Source: an uncultured Eubacterium sp. (GTDB lineage: Bacteria > Bacillota > Clostridia > Peptostreptococcales > Anaerovoracaceae). From it: a DNA stretch of 9,319 nucleotides. Of the stretch, positions 7,261 through 9,319 are shown piece after piece; within the stretch, counting starts at the first letter, position 1; the number at the start of each line of letters is the position of its first letter. The notes under the pieces were generated by a model. It was not told the DNA's origin. It saw only the letters and a list, made by a program, of their open reading frames with translations, and did not search any database. A program made the translations under genes and the position numbers. The stretch is from contig CALCKF010000059.1 in the NCBI GenBank assembly GCA_937966095.1, forward strand, positions 1 to 9,319. Reading direction: 5' to 3'.

Positions 7261-8109
7261 TTATTTGCTGTAGTTGTAGAAGCCTTCGCCTGTTTTTCTT
7301 CCCAGCTTGTTGGCTCTTACCATCTTTCTGAGCAGCGGATGAGGTCTGTACTTGTCATCTCCATACTCTCTGTGAAGAGTTTCCATGATAGCAAGGCATA
7401 CATCCAGTCCGATCAGATCTCCCAGTGCAAGAGGTCCCATAGGATGGTTTGCTCCAAGCTGCATTGCGGTATCGATGCCTTCAGCATCAGCAACACCGTC
7501 AGCAAGGATGCCGATACCTTCGTTTACCATAGGAATAAGTATTCTGTTTACTACGAATCCAGGAGCTTCTGCTACATCTACAGGAGTCTTTCCGAGTTTT
7601 CTCGTAAGATCCAGTATAGTTTCCCTTGTTTCATCAGAAGTTGTAAGTCCCTTAACTATCTCTACCAGCTTCATTGCAGGAACCGGATTGAAGAAGTGCA
7701 TTCCGATGATCTTGTCAGGTCTTCCTGTTGCAGCTGCGATCTCCGTTATGGAAAGCGCCGAAGTGTTTGTAGCTATGATAGTTTCAGGTTTGCAAAGCTC
7801 GTCCAGCTCCTGGAAGAGAGCCTTCTTGGCTTCCATGTTTTCGGTTGCCGCCTCGATGATGAGATCTGCATCCTTTACTATAGAGATATCTGTGGATCCG
7901 TTGATCCTGCTCATTATGTCCGCCTTGTCAGCCTCTGTTATCTTTTCTTTCTTGATGAGTCTGTCAAGGTTCTTTTCTACTGTAGCGATACCGCCGTCTA
8001 CAGAAGTCTGTCTTCTTGCTCTAAGTACTACGTTGTATCCGCTCTGTGCCAGAACCTGAATTATACCTGCGCCCATTGTGCCTGTTCCCAGTACACCAAC
8101 TGTCTTCAT
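7261..8109 (-). CDS. hbd: 3-hydroxybutyryl-CoA dehydrogenase
   Basis: This enzyme interconverts acetoacetyl-CoA and (S)-3-hydroxybutyryl-CoA in butyrate-type fermentation. The 282 residues match the clostridial single-domain-pair form. The Rossmann nucleotide site is GTGTMG (8-13). The catalytic set, by spacing against the family, is S117 (NTSAL), H138 (MHFFNP), E150 (KLVEIV) and N188 (GFVVNRI). The C-terminal domain carries GANHPMGPLALGDLIGLD (219-236) and KYRPHPLL (253-260). At the end of the second beta strand the sequence reads VVLRARRQ (27-34), where NAD-dependent relatives usually have an acidic residue after LR; this suggests NADP(H) use. The ribosome binding site AGGAGG (8118-8123) lies eight bases from the ATG. 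It stands alone with its own promoter and terminator, not beside thl, crt or bcd-etf genes in this window. Confidence 0.95.
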   Translation of the reverse strand: MKTVGVLGTGTMGAGIIQVLAQSGYNVVLRARRQTSVDGGIATVEKNLDRLIKKEKITEADKADIMSRINGSTDISIVKDADLIIEAATENMEAKKALFQELDELCKPETIIATNTSALSITEIAAATGRPDKIIGMHFFNPVPAMKLVEIVKGLTTSDETRETILDLTRKLGKTPVDVAEAPGFVVNRILIPMVNEGIGILADGVADAEGIDTAMQLGANHPMGPLALGDLIGLDVCLAIMETLHREYGDDKYRPHPLLRKMVRANKLGRKTGEGFYNYSK

Positions 8110-8146
8110 AATAAAGTCCTCCTTAATTAATATATATATGTTACAT

Positions 8147-8175
8147 ATTGTAAACCATTTTACCTATATTTTAAA
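8147..8175 (-). promoter_or_regulatory. Candidate hbd promoter
   Basis: On the minus strand, TTTAAA (8170-8175) and TACAAT (8147-8152) are 17 bases apart. Transcription would start near 8140, leaving about 31 bases before the ATG with the AGGAGG site well inside the leader. The surrounding DNA is so AT-rich that other pairs also exist. Confidence 0.45.
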
Positions 8176-8213
8176 GGTTTTTATATAAATTTTTATATTT
8201 CGGACAAGTGTCG

Positions 8214-8230
8214 AAAAACTCGGAGTTTTT
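8214..8230. repeat. 17-bp perfect palindrome, possible operator
   Basis: AAAAACTCGGAGTTTTT is a perfect inverted repeat: 8-bp arms around one central base. It lies in the spacer between the divergent hbd and secreted-protein genes, about 40 bases upstream of the hbd promoter and about 70 bases upstream of the secreted gene's promoter. A one-base loop is a poor RNA hairpin and the following T-run is broken, so a protein-binding site is more likely than a terminator. Just beside it, GACAAGTGTC (8203-8212) is a second, shorter dyad. Confidence 0.4.
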
Positions 8231-8302
8231 ACAGAATTTTTATTATTTTTGCTCTTCTTTGTCGATATGGCAGAGAAGTCTGACGCACTTGATCTGATTA
8301 TA

Positions 8303-8331
8303 TTGTCTTCTATCCTTTCTTTTCATAAAAT
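8303..8331 (+). promoter_or_regulatory. Candidate promoter of the small secreted protein gene
   Basis: TTGTCT (8303-8308) and TAAAAT (8326-8331) are 17 bases apart on the plus strand. Transcription would start near 8338, about 43 bases before the ATG at 8381. Confidence 0.5.
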
Positions 8332-8345
8332 CCGGTAAAAATATT

Positions 8346-8362
8346 TTTCATTTCAAATGAAA
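8346..8362. repeat. 17-bp perfect palindrome beside the predicted transcription start
   Basis: TTTCATTTCAAATGAAA is a perfect inverted repeat with 8-bp arms and one central base. It sits between the predicted start of transcription (near 8338) and the ribosome binding site at 8365-8372, a usual place for a repressor operator. Its layout (8+1+8) equals that of the palindrome at 8214-8230, but the sequence differs. Confidence 0.4.
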
Positions 8363-8364
8363 TC

Positions 8365-8372
8365 AAAGGAGG
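8365..8372 (+). promoter_or_regulatory. Ribosome binding site that decides the start of the secreted protein
   Basis: AAAGGAGG lies eight bases before the ATG at 8381. An in-frame ATG at 8357 is upstream of this site, inside a palindrome and with no ribosome binding site of its own, so the protein starts at 8381. Confidence 0.85.
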
Positions 8373-8380
8373 AAAAAAAC

Positions 8381-8839
8381 ATGAAAAAGAAAGCGATAAG
8401 TTTCCTGCTTGCAGCCGTCCTCGTACTGTCGATGCCTACGGCACTCTTTGCAGCAGAAGTCTCCCCGGCAACGCCGATAACAGACCCCGTGACATCATCT
8501 GATACAGGGATAGCGCCGATGTCGACTACTACAAGTAGTGTAGGAGCATCAAGGATAAGCAGCACCAAGGGAAGTGTTTCCGCATACGGGAGTTTCGATA
8601 CAAAAGCAACTAAAGCAACATGCAACATAACCTTACAAGTAAAATCCAACGGTGTCTGGAAAACCGCTACAGATCTTCCGGTATATTCGTACATAAAAAC
8701 TGTTTACAATGCATATTCAATTGCTGCTTCAAAAACATTCACCTTAAAAAGCGGCAAAGTATATCGTGTAAAAGTTGTATTTACAGACACTAATTCAAGT
8801 GGTATACACATAGCAACTCATTATTCAGGATCATTTTAA
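8381..8839 (+). CDS. Small secreted protein with a C-terminal beta-rich domain
   Basis: A 152-residue protein that I cannot name with confidence. Residues 1-25 form a clear Sec signal peptide: KKK at 2-4, a hydrophobic core (ISFLLAAVLVLSM, 6-18) and likely cleavage near ALFA-AE at 24/25. There is no lipobox cysteine and no sorting motif, so it is probably released. Residues about 26-55 are a Pro/Ser/Thr-rich linker. From about 57 onward alternating polar and hydrophobic stretches (NITLQVKS, YRVKVVFTD) suggest a small beta-sandwich. It recalls the small exported proteins of gut Clostridia annotated as DUF6147, an uncertain resemblance. The mature part has a single cysteine, C81. GC falls from about 55% in the signal and linker to about 32-40% in the domain. 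The gene ends two bases from the stop of the convergent DUF4367 gene. Confidence 0.8.
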   Translation: MKKKAISFLLAAVLVLSMPTALFAAEVSPATPITDPVTSSDTGIAPMSTTTSSVGASRISSTKGSVSAYGSFDTKATKATCNITLQVKSNGVWKTATDLPVYSYIKTVYNAYSIAASKTFTLKSGKVYRVKVVFTDTNSSGIHIATHYSGSF

Positions 8840-8841
8840 TA

Positions 8842-9319
8842 TTATATATTGTCAATAATTTTTTTAATCTCATCATCCGAAAATTCACTCCATATTTCTA
8901 TAACAAAGTCATCATCTATCTGAATGGTGGCTTTGTTATTCTCAGAATATTGCATTATATATACAGTGCCTTTCTTACTGTTTATTGTTCTGTCGCCCGT
9001 TAAATATATTGTTTTTAAATTCTCATTTTGTAAACATTGATTTATTATAAATTCTTCTGTGTTGCTATTGGTAAATGTAAATTCTATATTTATTATATTC
9101 CCTATTTCTTCTATTACAGCCTTTTCAAATTTATATCCTTTTGGAATATAATTAGGTATAATCATCTGAGGAATTGTTTCTTTTGTTGCTTTTAATTCAT
9201 TCCAACTAGTTACTGTTAAGCAATTCTCTCTTTCACTCCCCCATCCTCCATCTTCTATTATCACGCCGTCCTCTGTAACGATCTCTTCCTTGCTGTTCTT
9301 GTCGGCTTCGACATCCGTA
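8842..9319 (-). CDS. DUF4367-domain protein, C-terminal part (cut by the window edge)
   Basis: The last 158 codons of a minus-strand gene; the frame stays open to position 9318, so the start lies to the right. The visible protein begins with an acidic stretch (TDVEADKNSKEEIVTEDG) and a GGWG turn. It then has a domain with IPQMIIPNYIPKGYKFEKA, the entry motif typical of DUF4367, followed by beta strands and the ending EFSDDEIKKIIDNI. DUF4367 is often the extracellular C-terminal domain of single-pass membrane proteins, some of them anti-sigma factors, so a transmembrane segment and perhaps a cytoplasmic regulator domain may precede it; that part is not visible. Composition is striking: about 25% GC over most of the domain but about 50% in the last 80 bases of the window. 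It converges on the secreted-protein gene with a two-base gap. Confidence 0.75.
   Translation of the reverse strand, partial: TDVEADKNSKEEIVTEDGVIIEDGGWGSERENCLTVTSWNELKATKETIPQMIIPNYIPKGYKFEKAVIEEIGNIINIEFTFTNSNTEEFIINQCLQNENLKTIYLTGDRTINSKKGTVYIMQYSENNKATIQIDDDFVIEIWSEFSDDEIKKIIDNI

Noticed and set aside
7339..8130. Plus-strand open frames of 263 and 224 codons antisense to hbd
   Set aside because: They are shadows of a strongly biased coding sequence. Their compositions (Ser/Cys/Tyr-rich) are atypical and no start signals are seen.
8127..8154. TTTACA / TATTAA as the hbd promoter
   Set aside because: The hexamers fit with a 16-base spacer, but transcription would begin about on the AGGAGG ribosome binding site, too close to the start codon. 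The pair at 8147-8175 is a better fit.
8353..8694. Minus-strand 113-codon frame over the secreted-protein gene
   Set aside because: The plus strand has a strong ribosome binding site and a clean signal peptide in the same region; the antisense frame has neither.
8842..9264. GTG at 9262-9264 as the true start of the DUF4367 gene
   Set aside because: The frame remains open to the window edge with coding-like sequence upstream (TDVEADKNSKEEIVTEDG) and no ribosome binding site ahead of the GTG, so the gene most likely begins outside the window.

Overview
The window looks like chromosomal DNA of an anaerobic Clostridia-class Firmicute. It carries [FeFe]-hydrogenase maturases, a clostridial 3-hydroxybutyryl-CoA dehydrogenase, a rho / DUF1385 / prmC cluster, strong AGGAGG ribosome binding sites and mixed GC content (roughly half GC in genes, very AT-rich spacers). 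The exact family cannot be read from the sequence. All assignments come from reading translations and motifs by eye; no database search was run.

Layout, left to right. Positions 1-347 hold the N-terminal third or so of a metal-dependent amidohydrolase (minus strand, running off the left edge) with its own candidate promoter. A minus-strand terminator at 594-635 ends the hydGF unit. Then come hydF (692-1945) and hydG (1980-3401), both minus strand and 34 bases apart. They make maturases that build the H-cluster of [FeFe]-hydrogenase. Upstream of hydG lies a structured leader of about 200 nt (3402-3606). It has its own candidate promoter inside the end of prmC and an intrinsic terminator just ahead of the hydG ribosome binding site, which is the layout of an attenuator or riboswitch-like control element. 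Next is a tightly packed minus-strand operon transcribed rho -> DUF1385 membrane protein -> prmC (6993 down to 3599), driven by a good sigma-A-type promoter at 7134-7162.

A separate single-gene unit follows: hbd (7261-8109, minus strand) with its own promoter and terminator. It makes the 3-hydroxybutyryl-CoA step of butyrate-type fermentation, and its cofactor loop suggests NADP(H). Re-oxidation of reduced carriers links the hydrogenase and butyrate themes physiologically, but nothing here shows co-regulation.

The right end is the accessory-looking part. A small secreted protein on the plus strand (8381-8839) converges tail to tail, with only 2 bases between stop codons, on a minus-strand gene that runs off the right edge and encodes a DUF4367-type domain. 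Both genes have ordinary GC at their 5' ends, but their 3' parts share one AT-rich block (about 8600-9235, down to 15-25% GC in places). The spacer ahead of the secreted gene holds two perfect 17-bp palindromes that look like protein-binding sites. The two strongest leads for new biology are the hydG leader and this mosaic convergent gene pair.
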